Below, piece by piece: positions 25,901 to 33,864 of a DNA stretch of 64,000 nt. Position 1 is the stretch's first letter. The number at the start of each line of letters is the position of its first letter. The DNA lies in the NCBI GenBank assembly GCA_026706635.1, contig JAPOYJ010000067.1, positions 1 through 64,000 on the forward strand, read 5' to 3'. The translations under genes were made by a program, and so were the position numbers. The notes under the pieces are model-generated. The model was given only the letters and a program-made list of their open reading frames with translations. It had not been told where the DNA came from and made no database searches. The DNA comes from Gemmatimonadota bacterium (lineage in GTDB: Bacteria; Gemmatimonadota; Gemmatimonadetes; Longimicrobiales; Gaopeijiaceae).

Positions 25901-28900
25901 ACATGGAGGAGCGGCCGGGTGAGGTACCTGGAGCTGCAGGACAACAACGTGGCTGGCGAGATCCCCGCCGAGATCGGGCTGCTGGACAGCCTCTTCAGCT
26001 TCAAACTGCGCGACGCTACCGTTACCGGCCCCATCCCGCCGGCGATCGGACGGCTGCAACGCCTTCGCGACCTGAACCTCCGCGAAACCGGAGTGGAGGG
26101 CCCGCTTCCCCCCGAAATGGGCGACATGACGGGGCTCGATTACATGTCCCTGAGCAACACGGAGCTCTCAGGCGCGCTGCCCGAGACGTTCGCCAACCTT
26201 ACCGTCAAGCGGTTCTACCACGACGGAACTGGCCTGTGCGTGCCGCGGTCCTTGATGAAATGGTACGAGCGACTCGGAAACGACGATCCCCTTCGCTGCA
26301 TACCGGAGACCTCGGACCGCGAGGTCCTCGTCACCTTCCATAACACGACGGGAGGTCCGGACTGGGAAAATCAATGGAACTGGTTGACATCGTTTGGCAT
26401 CAACACGTGGGAGGGCATCTACACTGACGACGAGGGGTTCGTCACTAGGATCGACCTTCCCTACAACAGGATTGCCGGTCCCATTCCTCCTGAATTCGGA
26501 AACCTTGCGCGAATCGAAGAAATCACTCTGTACGGCAACGAGTTGACCGATTTTCCCGCAGCGCTGGGCAATTTGACGACCCTTCGCTACCTCAGCCTGT
26601 CCAGCAACTCGCTTCAGGGACCGATCCCCCCCGAAGTCGGCGACATGGCCAGCCTGGAGTACCTGGGCCTGCACTGGAACTCGCTGGAGGGGAAAATACC
26701 CCCCGAGTTCGGCAACTTGAAGAAGCTGGAGGAATTCACGCTCTCCGGAAATCAGATCGAAGGACCGCTTCCTCCCGAGCTCGGCAATCTCCAGGCTCTC
26801 AAGCATCTCGTGATGGACCGGATCAGCCTATCTGGGAGCATTCCGCCCGAGCTGGGCCAGCTGTCCAACCTCGAGACACTCTGGCTCACCTACGCCGACC
26901 TGTCGGGATCGATCCCGCCCGAACTGGGCAACCTGTCCAGTCTGAAGTTCCTTGTACTTTACGAGAACAAGCTCAGCGGCCCGATCCCGCCCGAGCTGGG
27001 CAACCTGTCCAGCGTGGTCGACTTCTGGCTCACCGACAACGAGCTCACCGGAAACATCCCCGCCGAACTGGGACGTCTGCCCAAGGTAGAGAAGCTGGAA
27101 GTCTACAACAACAAACTCAGTGGACCCATACCTCCTGAACTGGGGCAGCTCTCCACCCTGAAAATACTGGATGCCTCCCGGAACGACCTCTCTGGACCCA
27201 TTCCTCCGGAGCTCGGCAACTTGTCCGGCCTGGAGCGGCTCATCCTTGACCGGAACGAGCTGTCGGGACCGATTCCGCCCGAACTGGGCAACCTCCAGGC
27301 CCTGGAGGACCTGGTTCTCCGGAGCAACCAGGTGGGTGGACCGATTCCGCCCGAACTCGGCAATCTGACCTCTCTCGCGTGGTTGGAATTGGCGCAGAAC
27401 CGTCTGTCCGGGAGCATACCGCCGGAACTGGGCGATCTTTCCAACCTGTCACGCCTCAGTCTCTGGGAAAACGAACTGACCGGGGCGTTGCCTCCCGAAC
27501 TGGGCAACCTGTCCAGCGTGATCGACTTCTGGCTCAGCGAGAACGAGCTCACGGGAACCATCCCGGCCGAACTGGGACAGCTGTCCACCGTCGTCGACCT
27601 CGGGGTCCAGAACAACAACCTCAGCGGCCCCATACCTCCGGAGCTGGGCAATTTGTCCTCACTGGCCCAACTGGCGCTCTACAACAACAACCTCTCCGGG
27701 CCGCTCCCGCCGGAGATCGGCGACCTCGGCAAGCTGGTGGACCTCCGGTTGCAGGACAATCCCGACCTCGAGGGGCTGCTGCCCAGAAGCGTCCTGAATC
27801 TCCAACTCGAATACCTCGACATCGGCGGCACGGATCTGTGCGCCCAGCTGGATAGCGAATTCCAGGAGTGGCTGGCCTCGATTCCAAATGCATACGGCTG
27901 GTGGTGTCCCGCCACCCAGGTGGAGCGGTACGCCCTCTCCGAGTTCTACGCCAGCACCGATGGGGACTCCTGGAAGAACAACGACGGCTGGAACAGCGAT
28001 GCGGATGTGGGCGACTGGTACGGCGTGACCGTGGGAGACTCGCTCGTGGAGCAGCTCAGGCTCCCCGACAATGGGCTGGACGGACCGCTCCCTCCCGAAA
28101 TCGGCAACCTGCTGGCGCTGGAATCGGTCGACCTCGCCGACAACACCCTGGACGGGGCGTTCCCCGTCGCGCTGATCATCGACGCGCTGGACACGATCAG
28201 GATTGGTGGCAACGAAGACATGGAGGGCGCGCTTCCCTTCCGCATGGTTCACCTGGAGAACCTCAGGGCGCTCGAGTACGAGGACACCGACCTCTGCGCA
28301 TCCCCGTCGAAGACCTTCCAGGAGTGGCTCGACTCGCTCGATGTGGCGGAGGGCCCGATCTGCGACAATCCCGACTCTGTCAAGCTATCCCTGCCGGTCG
28401 TCTACCTCAATCAGGCCATTCAGAGGCCCGAGGGTGACGTTCCCCTTCTCCCGGACCGGAAGGCGCTGCTCAGGGTGTTCCTGGTCGGCGACCAGGAGAA
28501 CGCCTTCTTCGAGCCGGAGGTCTTCGCGACCTTCACGCGCGACGGCGAGGAGGTGCACCGCGTGGTGATGCAGAGCAAGCAGGACCGGGTGCCCACCTTC
28601 GTGGACGAGGGCGATCTCATCAGGTCGTACAACGCCGTGATCCCGGCGAAGTACTTCGAGGACGGCACCGAGTTCGTCGTCGTGGCCGACTCCGCGGAGG
28701 TCATACCGCGCGCGGCGGGCAGCCAGACCCGCTATCCGGAGACCGGCTCGGCGGCGCTGGACGTCATCGAGGTTCCGCCGCTGGAGCTGACGGTGGTGCC
28801 GGTCCTCTACGCCGACGATCCCGACTCGTCGATCTTCGAGTGGACCGACAGCATCGACGACGACAGCGAGAATGTGGGCCTCTTCAGGTATTCGTTCCCG

Positions 28901-29851
28901 TTTTCGGAGTTCAGCGCGAGCTCCTGGGATACCGGCTACGTCACCAGTCTCGACCCGACCGAGAGTGGGTGGGAAATCCTCCTCGATCTGGAAACGGTGT
29001 ACAGGTCCGCGAAGGCCACGGGGTACTGGTACGCCGTGGCGGACAGCAAGGAAGGCTACGTGCGCGGCATCGCACGCCGGAACGGTCTGGTGAGCTACGG
29101 CAAGCCGTGGGACACCGAGCTCGCTCACGAGGTGGGGCACAACCTGAATCTCCGGCACGCCCCGTGCGGCGGGCCGTCCAACGTCGACCCGGACTTCCCC
29201 TACGACAACGGCAGCATCGGGATGTGGGGGTGGGACTCTCGCGACAGCTCGCTGGTCTCTCCCAGACACCGCCGCGACATCATGGGGTACTGCTACGAGC
29301 TAGGCTGGCTGAGCGACTTCTACTACGAGAAGGTGATCGATCTGCGGGAGGACAAGGAGGAGGGGGAGCAGGAGGAGGGAAGGGGCGGAGCCGAGGCCGA
29401 GGGGCGGATGCTGGTGCTGCGGGGAGGGGTGCTGGACGGCGAGCTGCGCATCGAGCCCGTGCATTCGATGCACACGACCGCGAAGCTGCCGGAGGAGAGT
29501 GGTCCGTACCGTCTGGACGGAATCTCCCACACCGGCGAAGTCGAGTTCTCGTTCTCCTTCACGCCGGGCGAGGACATCGACGGCAACAGGTACTTCCTCT
29601 TCTGGATCCCCATCGAGGAGGACTGGGAGGACACGCTGGACCGGATCACGCTCACGGGGCCCGAGGGCGAGGTGGCGCTGGACGACGACGATCCGCGGTC
29701 GCTCACCGTCGTCACCGATCCCGCCACCGGGCTGATCCGGGCGATACTGCACGACTGGGACCGGGCGCTGCCGGCCGTGCTGGGCGACACCACCGGGCTG
29801 GCCGTGGAGACAACGCGCGGGATCGCCGATGCCGTGCGGCTCCGGCGCTGA
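22985..29851 (+). CDS. Giant Ig-like/LRR lipoprotein with metzincin-type protease domain
   Basis: 2288 aa. Start ATG 22985 is set by GGGAGGG 7 nt upstream. Signal segment ASALAAILLGALLLEAC is followed by four repeated modules (nt ~23195-26300). Each module is a Big_2-like Ig domain (VTWESADTAIATVD, VTATYDSV) plus a capped 24-residue LRR block starting ILEKLYEATGGDEWTDNTNW and ending with a CVPPSLKxW cap. A long LRR array follows (about 26340-27830, repeats of IPPELGNLSSL), then a sixth LRR module (27925-28370). The C-terminal ~490 residues contain AHEVGHNLNLRHAPCGG, a HExxHxxxxxH zinc motif, and DIMGYC, a plausible Met-turn, so a secreted metzincin-like peptidase. A beta-rich tail ends DAVRLRR. 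Likely a surface adhesin/protease; substrate unknown. The 8096-8803 gene is a one-module paralogue. Confidence 0.85.
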   Translation: MELAGKPRTGKPRMLPSGSSCLRSSRFGVAASALAAILLGALLLEACADDPVAPAEEDALVLAAMMGNDTTRVVVEPHWLTLDTTGVSDTLTAAVLDADGDTIDDASVTWESADTAIATVDTAGVVTSVDFGRTRVTATYDSVSAWATVEVALPLTDREILEKLYEATGGDEWTDNTNWLSDEDSLSEWYGVETDDSGRVTRLNLYRNQLTGALPAEVGGLSQLNSGRLSYNALSGPIPPEVGKLIMLGRLELNNNGLEGGLPPEMGGMRALDYVDVAHNKHLGGAIPRTFARLEPGTFYSASTDLCVPPSLKAWFDGIPETDNPTPCTARIILDPPSLRFEVSALGDTARLTAAAVNADGDTLPDVEITWESADTSIAPVDSTGLVTAAGYGTVEITAASDSLAGTAVVEVVFKPSDRQVLDSLYRVTGGENWTDTTNWLSDEPLSEWFGVEVSDSSGEVVGLSLGDNNLTGPIPGLLAELDSLVALDLGGNALAGEIPWDFREMQQLRRLRLNGNALEGLLPPVMGEMAGLRYLHIGDNELSGVVPGPFADLELDTLYASGSGVCVPPSLKEWFEGIEQTDSAAHCVASVAIEVVDLPSLKFYAPGETGDLTATYISAEGDTARDVSATWSSGDTAVVSVSAAGRVTAVGSGETEVTATYDSITGTIAAVVALPENDREVLEVLYDRARGDGWTDNTNWLGDEPLSEWAGVETDDSGRVVKLSLRDNNVRGPIHSSIGLLDRLVTLDLSRNWISGSIPAEVGDLTLLRDLTLSVNGLVGRLPPELGTLNSLRTLEVVATSLSGLVPASFEDLELESFLVNGTTVCVPPSLAEWLDSIAETDDPPECASRVVVEPASLTFEASGDTARLEATVIDAEGEVVEDAEVTWKSGDTRVARVGATGLVSARGGGLTTVTATYDSVTSAAAEVAVRLSDGDRTALEALYRAMGGDDWKDNTNWMSDEPLGEWYGVDTWRSGRVRYLELQDNNVAGEIPAEIGLLDSLFSFKLRDATVTGPIPPAIGRLQRLRDLNLRETGVEGPLPPEMGDMTGLDYMSLSNTELSGALPETFANLTVKRFYHDGTGLCVPRSLMKWYERLGNDDPLRCIPETSDREVLVTFHNTTGGPDWENQWNWLTSFGINTWEGIYTDDEGFVTRIDLPYNRIAGPIPPEFGNLARIEEITLYGNELTDFPAALGNLTTLRYLSLSSNSLQGPIPPEVGDMASLEYLGLHWNSLEGKIPPEFGNLKKLEEFTLSGNQIEGPLPPELGNLQALKHLVMDRISLSGSIPPELGQLSNLETLWLTYADLSGSIPPELGNLSSLKFLVLYENKLSGPIPPELGNLSSVVDFWLTDNELTGNIPAELGRLPKVEKLEVYNNKLSGPIPPELGQLSTLKILDASRNDLSGPIPPELGNLSGLERLILDRNELSGPIPPELGNLQALEDLVLRSNQVGGPIPPELGNLTSLAWLELAQNRLSGSIPPELGDLSNLSRLSLWENELTGALPPELGNLSSVIDFWLSENELTGTIPAELGQLSTVVDLGVQNNNLSGPIPPELGNLSSLAQLALYNNNLSGPLPPEIGDLGKLVDLRLQDNPDLEGLLPRSVLNLQLEYLDIGGTDLCAQLDSEFQEWLASIPNAYGWWCPATQVERYALSEFYASTDGDSWKNNDGWNSDADVGDWYGVTVGDSLVEQLRLPDNGLDGPLPPEIGNLLALESVDLADNTLDGAFPVALIIDALDTIRIGGNEDMEGALPFRMVHLENLRALEYEDTDLCASPSKTFQEWLDSLDVAEGPICDNPDSVKLSLPVVYLNQAIQRPEGDVPLLPDRKALLRVFLVGDQENAFFEPEVFATFTRDGEEVHRVVMQSKQDRVPTFVDEGDLIRSYNAVIPAKYFEDGTEFVVVADSAEVIPRAAGSQTRYPETGSAALDVIEVPPLELTVVPVLYADDPDSSIFEWTDSIDDDSENVGLFRYSFPFSEFSASSWDTGYVTSLDPTESGWEILLDLETVYRSAKATGYWYAVADSKEGYVRGIARRNGLVSYGKPWDTELAHEVGHNLNLRHAPCGGPSNVDPDFPYDNGSIGMWGWDSRDSSLVSPRHRRDIMGYCYELGWLSDFYYEKVIDLREDKEEGEQEEGRGGAEAEGRMLVLRGGVLDGELRIEPVHSMHTTAKLPEESGPYRLDGISHTGEVEFSFSFTPGEDIDGNRYFLFWIPIEEDWEDTLDRITLTGPEGEVALDDDDPRSLTVVTDPATGLIRAILHDWDRALPAVLGDTTGLAVETTRGIADAVRLRR

Positions 29852-29909
29852 AGGAGGCGACACCAGCGGGTGTCGGACGCACGCCGAGCTAAGCCATAGG
29901 TACGGGCGT

Positions 29910-30016
29910 TGTAAACCGTGGATTACACATTGTAAAGTATAGATTACACTGTGGGCAGGCGGGAGAAGCGGACCAGCGGGGATGCAGCGCCGCTCCTGCC
30001 GTGGGAGCATTGCTAG
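29910..30016 (+). repeat. Dispersed composite element, complete copy
   Basis: Box at 29910-29948 (TGTAAA-CCGTGG-ATTACA, CAT, TGTAAA-GTATAG-ATTACA), identical in its 39 bp to the copy at 22723. The body GGCGGGAGAAGCGGACCAGC and GATGCAGCGCCGCTCCTGCC follow, then GTGGGAGCATTGCTAG. It is the first of two copies in the 356-nt gap after the giant lipoprotein gene; the space between the two copies holds no recognised gene. Confidence 0.85.
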
Positions 30017-30166
30017 GGGGCGGACCTCGGGTCTAACGTAGGCGAATGCCCGTGCGGGAGTGTGTTCCCCAGTCGTCCACCGGGTCGGAGCTTGCAGAAT
30101 GAGAAGTGCGTCGGTCCCGGCCGTTCCCACGGCAGGCGTTGGCTGAGCGAAGATAGGGGTAAGCGT

Positions 30167-30287
30167 TGTAAACCATGGATTACACATTGTAAAGTACAGA
30201 TTACATTATGGACAAGCGAGCGAAGCGGTCCAGCGGAGGTGCAGGCCTGCTCGAATGCCGTGGGAGCATTGCCCATGGGCTGCTTAG
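30167..30287 (+). repeat. Dispersed composite element, complete copy overlapping an ORF start
   Basis: Box at 30167-30205 (TGTAAA-CCATGG-ATTACA, CAT, TGTAAA-GTACAG-ATTACA), body GACAAGCGAGCGAAGCGGTC, then CTCGAATGCCGTGGGAGCAT and CCATGGGCTGCTTAG. The ATG used by the S9 peptidase (30208) is 3 nt after the box, so the element body encodes the first ~26 residues of that protein. Confidence 0.85.
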
Positions 30288-32433
30288 GCTGCGCCCGCCC
30301 GCCTTGGTCGTCGGCACCCTCCTCACCGCCGCCCTGGCCGCTGGTGCCGTCGCCCAGGGGGGGGGCTACACCCCCGAGCACTACTACCGCACAGTGGGGG
30401 TCGGCGAGGTCGCGCTCTCCCCGGACGGGCGATACGTCGCCTTCACCGTCACGAGGGTGGTTGAGGAGGAGAACCGGCGCGCCCGGCGGATCTGGCTGCA
30501 GCCGCTGGACGGGGGGCGGCCGACCGGCCCCGCGGTGGCGATCACCGGCTCCGGCGACGACTCCAGCGACCCGCGCTGGTCCCCGGACGGGTCGCTGCTG
30601 GCCTTTTCCTCCAAGCGGAGCGACGACCCCAACCCGGTCTGGTTCCTCCGCATCGGAGCGCCGGGCGGCGAGGCGTTCCACATCGAGGGGGTCCACTCCG
30701 CGCCCGTCTGGTCGCCGGACGGAACCCGCATCGCCTTCGTCGAGGCACCGGATGCGGATCGCGACGACGAAGTGCAGGGGGGGGCGCCTGCCAGCGCCGA
30801 GAGCCGAGAGGGGTGGATTGCGCCGGACGCCGTCTCGCGCACCCTCGACCCCGACCGCTTCGACGGCAGAGTCGTCACCTCGACGCGCTACAAGCGGGAT
30901 GGATGGCTGGCGCTGCAACCCCACTACCAGACGGTTCCCAAGCGGCAGATCATGGTGGTGGACTCAGAGGGCGGGGTGCCCGAGGCGCTGACCCACCTCC
31001 CCTTCCATGCGAACGAGCCGGTATGGTCGCCGGACGGCCGTTTGATCTTCTCCGCGGACGAGGGCGAGGACGACGAGTTCGCCACCGAGCCGAGCGGCGA
31101 CATCTGGGCAGTGGACGGCGCCGGGGGGACGGTTCGCCGTCTCACATCCGGCACCGGGAGCTCGGAGTCGCCTGCCGTCTCCCCCGATGGCCACCGCATC
31201 GCCTACCGGTCGCTCCCGACGAGGGGCGCTCAGCGCGATCTCCTCGTCGCGGAGATCGGCCCGGACGGGCACTTCCGGGGCGAGCCCGTCAACCTGACGG
31301 CCGAGTGGGATCTGCGGCCGGGCGAGCCGCGCTGGACGGCGGATGGAACTGCTCTCCTCTTCTCTGCCGCCGTAGAGGGCGATGCGCACCTCTTCCGGGC
31401 GGTGCCGGGCGAGGGGGTGGAGCAGGTCACGCGAGGCGCCCGCCGGCTGTCCTCCTTCTCCTTCTCGGCCGACGGCGCCAACATGGCCTTCGTGGCCACC
31501 GACGCGACCAGCCCGACGGAGCTCTACCTGGGAGACACGGAGGGGAACACCGAGGAGAAGGTCACCCGCTTCAACGACGAGTGGCTCTCGGAGGTGACGC
31601 TCATGCCGGCCGAGGAGCTTCGCTGGAGCTCTGGCGACGGGACCCAGATCCAGGGGTGGATCGTCAGGCCGGTGGCTGGGCCCGCCGAGGGGGCCTCGGT
31701 GCCGATGATACTCAAGATCCACGGCGGTCCGCACTCGGCCTACGGCAACACCTTCTTCCCGACCTTCCACCTCCTCTCGGCGGCCGGATTCTACGTCCTC
31801 TACGCCAATCCGCGGGGATCGTCGGGGTACGGGCACGACTTCGAGTACGCGACGCGCGGCGAGTGGGGCATCGTGGATCGGGACGACCTCCTCGCCGGAG
31901 TGAGGGCGACCCTCGCCACCTACCCGGAGATCGACCCGACCCGGATCGGCGTCTCCGGGGGGAGCTACGGCGGCTTCATGGCGAACTGGCTCACGGCGAC
32001 GACAGACCGTTTCGCCGCCGCGGTCACCTCGCGCTCGATCGCCAACTGGGAGAGCTGGTGGGGGACCTCCGACGCCCAGTCGCTGACCGAATACGAGTTC
32101 TACGGGCCGCCGTGGGAGGAGAGAGACCTCTACCGGCGCCTCTCGCCGATCTCCTATGTGGAGAACGTCACTGCTCCGACTCTCGTCATCCACAGCGAGA
32201 ACGACTACAGGACCCCTATCGGCGACGCCGAACAGTGGTTCATGTCGCTCAGGAAGCTGGGTGTGCCCGTCGAGATGGTGCGCTACCCCAGGTCGTCGCA
32301 CGGGCTCTCCCGGACGGGTGAACCGTGGCTGCTGGTGGACCGGCTGGAGCGCATCCGCAGCTGGTTCGTCCACTACCTGATCGACGCGGCACCGACGGGG
32401 CCTCCGCCGCCGGGCGCGGATCCCTCCGACTAG
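30208..32433 (+). CDS. S9 family prolyl oligopeptidase-type peptidase, exported
   Basis: 741 aa. Residues 1-26 come from the dispersed element. Then a signal-like hydrophobic stretch (PALVVGTLLTAALAAGAVAQ), a seven-bladed WD40/PD40-like propeller (VALSPDGRYVAFT, PRWSPDGSLLAFSS, PVWSPDGRLIFSA) and an alpha/beta-hydrolase domain. The catalytic triad is visible: Ser in GVSGGSYGGFM, Asp in SENDYRTP, His in SSHGLS. It resembles the acylaminoacyl-peptidase/DPP-like secreted S9 enzymes that degrade peptides. Its stop TAG (32431) is the edge of another element copy. The downstream gene is also a proline-specific peptidase, suggesting joint peptide scavenging. Confidence 0.88.
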   Translation: MDKRAKRSSGGAGLLECRGSIAHGLLRLRPPALVVGTLLTAALAAGAVAQGGGYTPEHYYRTVGVGEVALSPDGRYVAFTVTRVVEEENRRARRIWLQPLDGGRPTGPAVAITGSGDDSSDPRWSPDGSLLAFSSKRSDDPNPVWFLRIGAPGGEAFHIEGVHSAPVWSPDGTRIAFVEAPDADRDDEVQGGAPASAESREGWIAPDAVSRTLDPDRFDGRVVTSTRYKRDGWLALQPHYQTVPKRQIMVVDSEGGVPEALTHLPFHANEPVWSPDGRLIFSADEGEDDEFATEPSGDIWAVDGAGGTVRRLTSGTGSSESPAVSPDGHRIAYRSLPTRGAQRDLLVAEIGPDGHFRGEPVNLTAEWDLRPGEPRWTADGTALLFSAAVEGDAHLFRAVPGEGVEQVTRGARRLSSFSFSADGANMAFVATDATSPTELYLGDTEGNTEEKVTRFNDEWLSEVTLMPAEELRWSSGDGTQIQGWIVRPVAGPAEGASVPMILKIHGGPHSAYGNTFFPTFHLLSAAGFYVLYANPRGSSGYGHDFEYATRGEWGIVDRDDLLAGVRATLATYPEIDPTRIGVSGGSYGGFMANWLTATTDRFAAAVTSRSIANWESWWGTSDAQSLTEYEFYGPPWEERDLYRRLSPISYVENVTAPTLVIHSENDYRTPIGDAEQWFMSLRKLGVPVEMVRYPRSSHGLSRTGEPWLLVDRLERIRSWFVHYLIDAAPTGPPPPGADPSD

Positions 32434-32495
32434 CAGCCCGTGGACAGACCTCCCACGGCATTCGAGCGGCGCTGCATCCCCGCTCGACCGCTTCG
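32431..32495 (-). repeat. Dispersed hairpin element at a stop codon, no double box
   Basis: TAGCAGCCCGTGGACAGACC, TCCCACGGCATTCGAGCGGC and GCTGCATCCCCGCTCGACCG, then CTTCG: the reverse-orientation body and hairpin end. The TAG that begins it is the stop codon of the S9 peptidase gene. The CCGTGG/CCACGG stem could act as a 3' processing or termination structure, but there is no T-tract. Confidence 0.8.
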
Positions 32496-32508
32496 ATTCT
32501 GCTAGGAG

Positions 32509-33864
32509 ATGGCGAGAACGGGGCGCTCCGGTCCCACCTTCGACTACTCGGCCCGTCGCCAGGCTCTGTATCCCCGCCTGGAGCGCGGGGCGCTGCTCCT
32601 CCCCGCCGCGCCGGTGCGCTACAAGAACGCCGACTCCGAGTACCGCTACCGGCCCGATTCCGAGCTCCTCTACCTGACGGGCTGGGACCAGCCCGACGCG
32701 ATCGCGCTGATCAGGGGATTCGCCGCCGAGCATCGATTTGTGCTATTTGTGCCAAAGCGGGACGCGAAGGCCGAGCTCTGGAGCGGTCTCAGATCGGAGC
32801 CGGAGGAGTGCGCCGAGCGCTTCGGGGCCGACGCAGCCTACCCGATCGACGAGCTCGCCACACGTGCGCCGGCGCTCCTCGCCGACGCATCGGAGATCTG
32901 GTACCGGCTGGGAACGAGCGAGCGCTGCGACCGGGTGGTGCGGGCGGCGTTGGGGCGGGGGAGGGCCCGCCGGGTGCGCGAGGGCAGGGGGCCCGGCCTC
33001 CTCGCCGACCCCGGCGCTCTGCTGGACGGAGTGCGCGCGGTCAAGGATCCCGCCGAGATCGGGTGCCTTCGCCACGCCGCCGAGATCACGGTCGAGGCCT
33101 TTCGCGAGGCGCTTCCGCTGGTGCGAGGGGGCGCGGGAGAGTGGGAGATCGAGGCCGCGCTGGAGGGTGCCTTTCGCGCGAGGGGTGCCGACGGCCCAGC
33201 CTTCGCGACGATCGTCGCCGCCGGGGCCAACGCCTGCACGCTGCACTACGCCGCAAATTCGGGCCGCATCGAGGAGGGCGACCTGGTGGTCGTGGACGCT
33301 GGCGCGGAGTTCCGCTCGTACGCAGCCGACATCACCCGCACGGTGCCTTCGTCGGGGAGGCTGGGCGGGATCCAGCGGGATCTCTACGGGGTGGTGCTGG
33401 CAGCGCGCGGTGCCGCCCTGGAGGTCTGCGCGCCGAGTGTGGAGCTGGAGTGCGTGCACCGGGCCGCCGCAAGAGTGATCGCGAGCGGGCTCATCGAGCT
33501 GGGCGTCCTCGACTCGTCGCTGGACGAGGCGCTCGAGAAGCGGAGCTACCGTCGCTACTTCCCGCACCGCACCTCGCACTGGCTAGGGCTCGACACCCAC
33601 GACCCCGGGCCGTACCGCCCGGATGGGGAGCTGGCGACGCTCCTGCCGTCGATGGTCATTACGGTGGAGCCCGGTCTCTACTTTCCGCCGGACGATCGGG
33701 ACTTGCCAGACGGCCTCGCGGGGTGTGGCGTCAGGATCGAGGACGATCTGCTGATAACCGCAGCCGGCACCGAGGTGCTGACCGCGGGGCTGCCGGTCGA
33801 GGTGGAGGGTCTTGACGAGCTGATGGGGGGATCGACAGCGCCCGCCAACCCGAAAGGTCGCTGA
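32509..33864 (+). CDS. pepP: Xaa-Pro aminopeptidase (M24B)
   Basis: 451 aa. It removes N-terminal residues preceding proline. The creatinase/aminopeptidase-P N-terminal domain begins with FDYSARRQALYPRL and contains the SEYRYRPDSELLYLTGW motif. The pita-bread domain has the metal ligands Asp in VVVDAGAEF, Asp in AADITRTVP, His in RTSHWLGLDTHD, Glu in TVEPGLYF and Glu in GVRIEDDLL. AGGAG runs almost into ATG 32509. Its stop overlaps the next start (TGATG). Confidence 0.92.
   Translation: MARTGRSGPTFDYSARRQALYPRLERGALLLPAAPVRYKNADSEYRYRPDSELLYLTGWDQPDAIALIRGFAAEHRFVLFVPKRDAKAELWSGLRSEPEECAERFGADAAYPIDELATRAPALLADASEIWYRLGTSERCDRVVRAALGRGRARRVREGRGPGLLADPGALLDGVRAVKDPAEIGCLRHAAEITVEAFREALPLVRGGAGEWEIEAALEGAFRARGADGPAFATIVAAGANACTLHYAANSGRIEEGDLVVVDAGAEFRSYAADITRTVPSSGRLGGIQRDLYGVVLAARGAALEVCAPSVELECVHRAAARVIASGLIELGVLDSSLDEALEKRSYRRYFPHRTSHWLGLDTHDPGPYRPDGELATLLPSMVITVEPGLYFPPDDRDLPDGLAGCGVRIEDDLLITAAGTEVLTAGLPVEVEGLDELMGGSTAPANPKGR

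Noticed and set aside
26600-27720. Regularly spaced repeats resembling a CRISPR array
   Set aside because: The 72-bp period is the codons of 24-residue LRRs in an intact frame; no constant repeat with unique spacers.
32433-32495. Classical rho-independent terminator after the S9 peptidase gene
   Set aside because: There is a CCGTGG/CCACGG stem, but no T-tract follows on either strand, so I annotate only the repeat element.
30964-32733. 589-residue minus-strand frame
   Set aside because: Antisense of the S9 peptidase and pepP; no recognisable motif.
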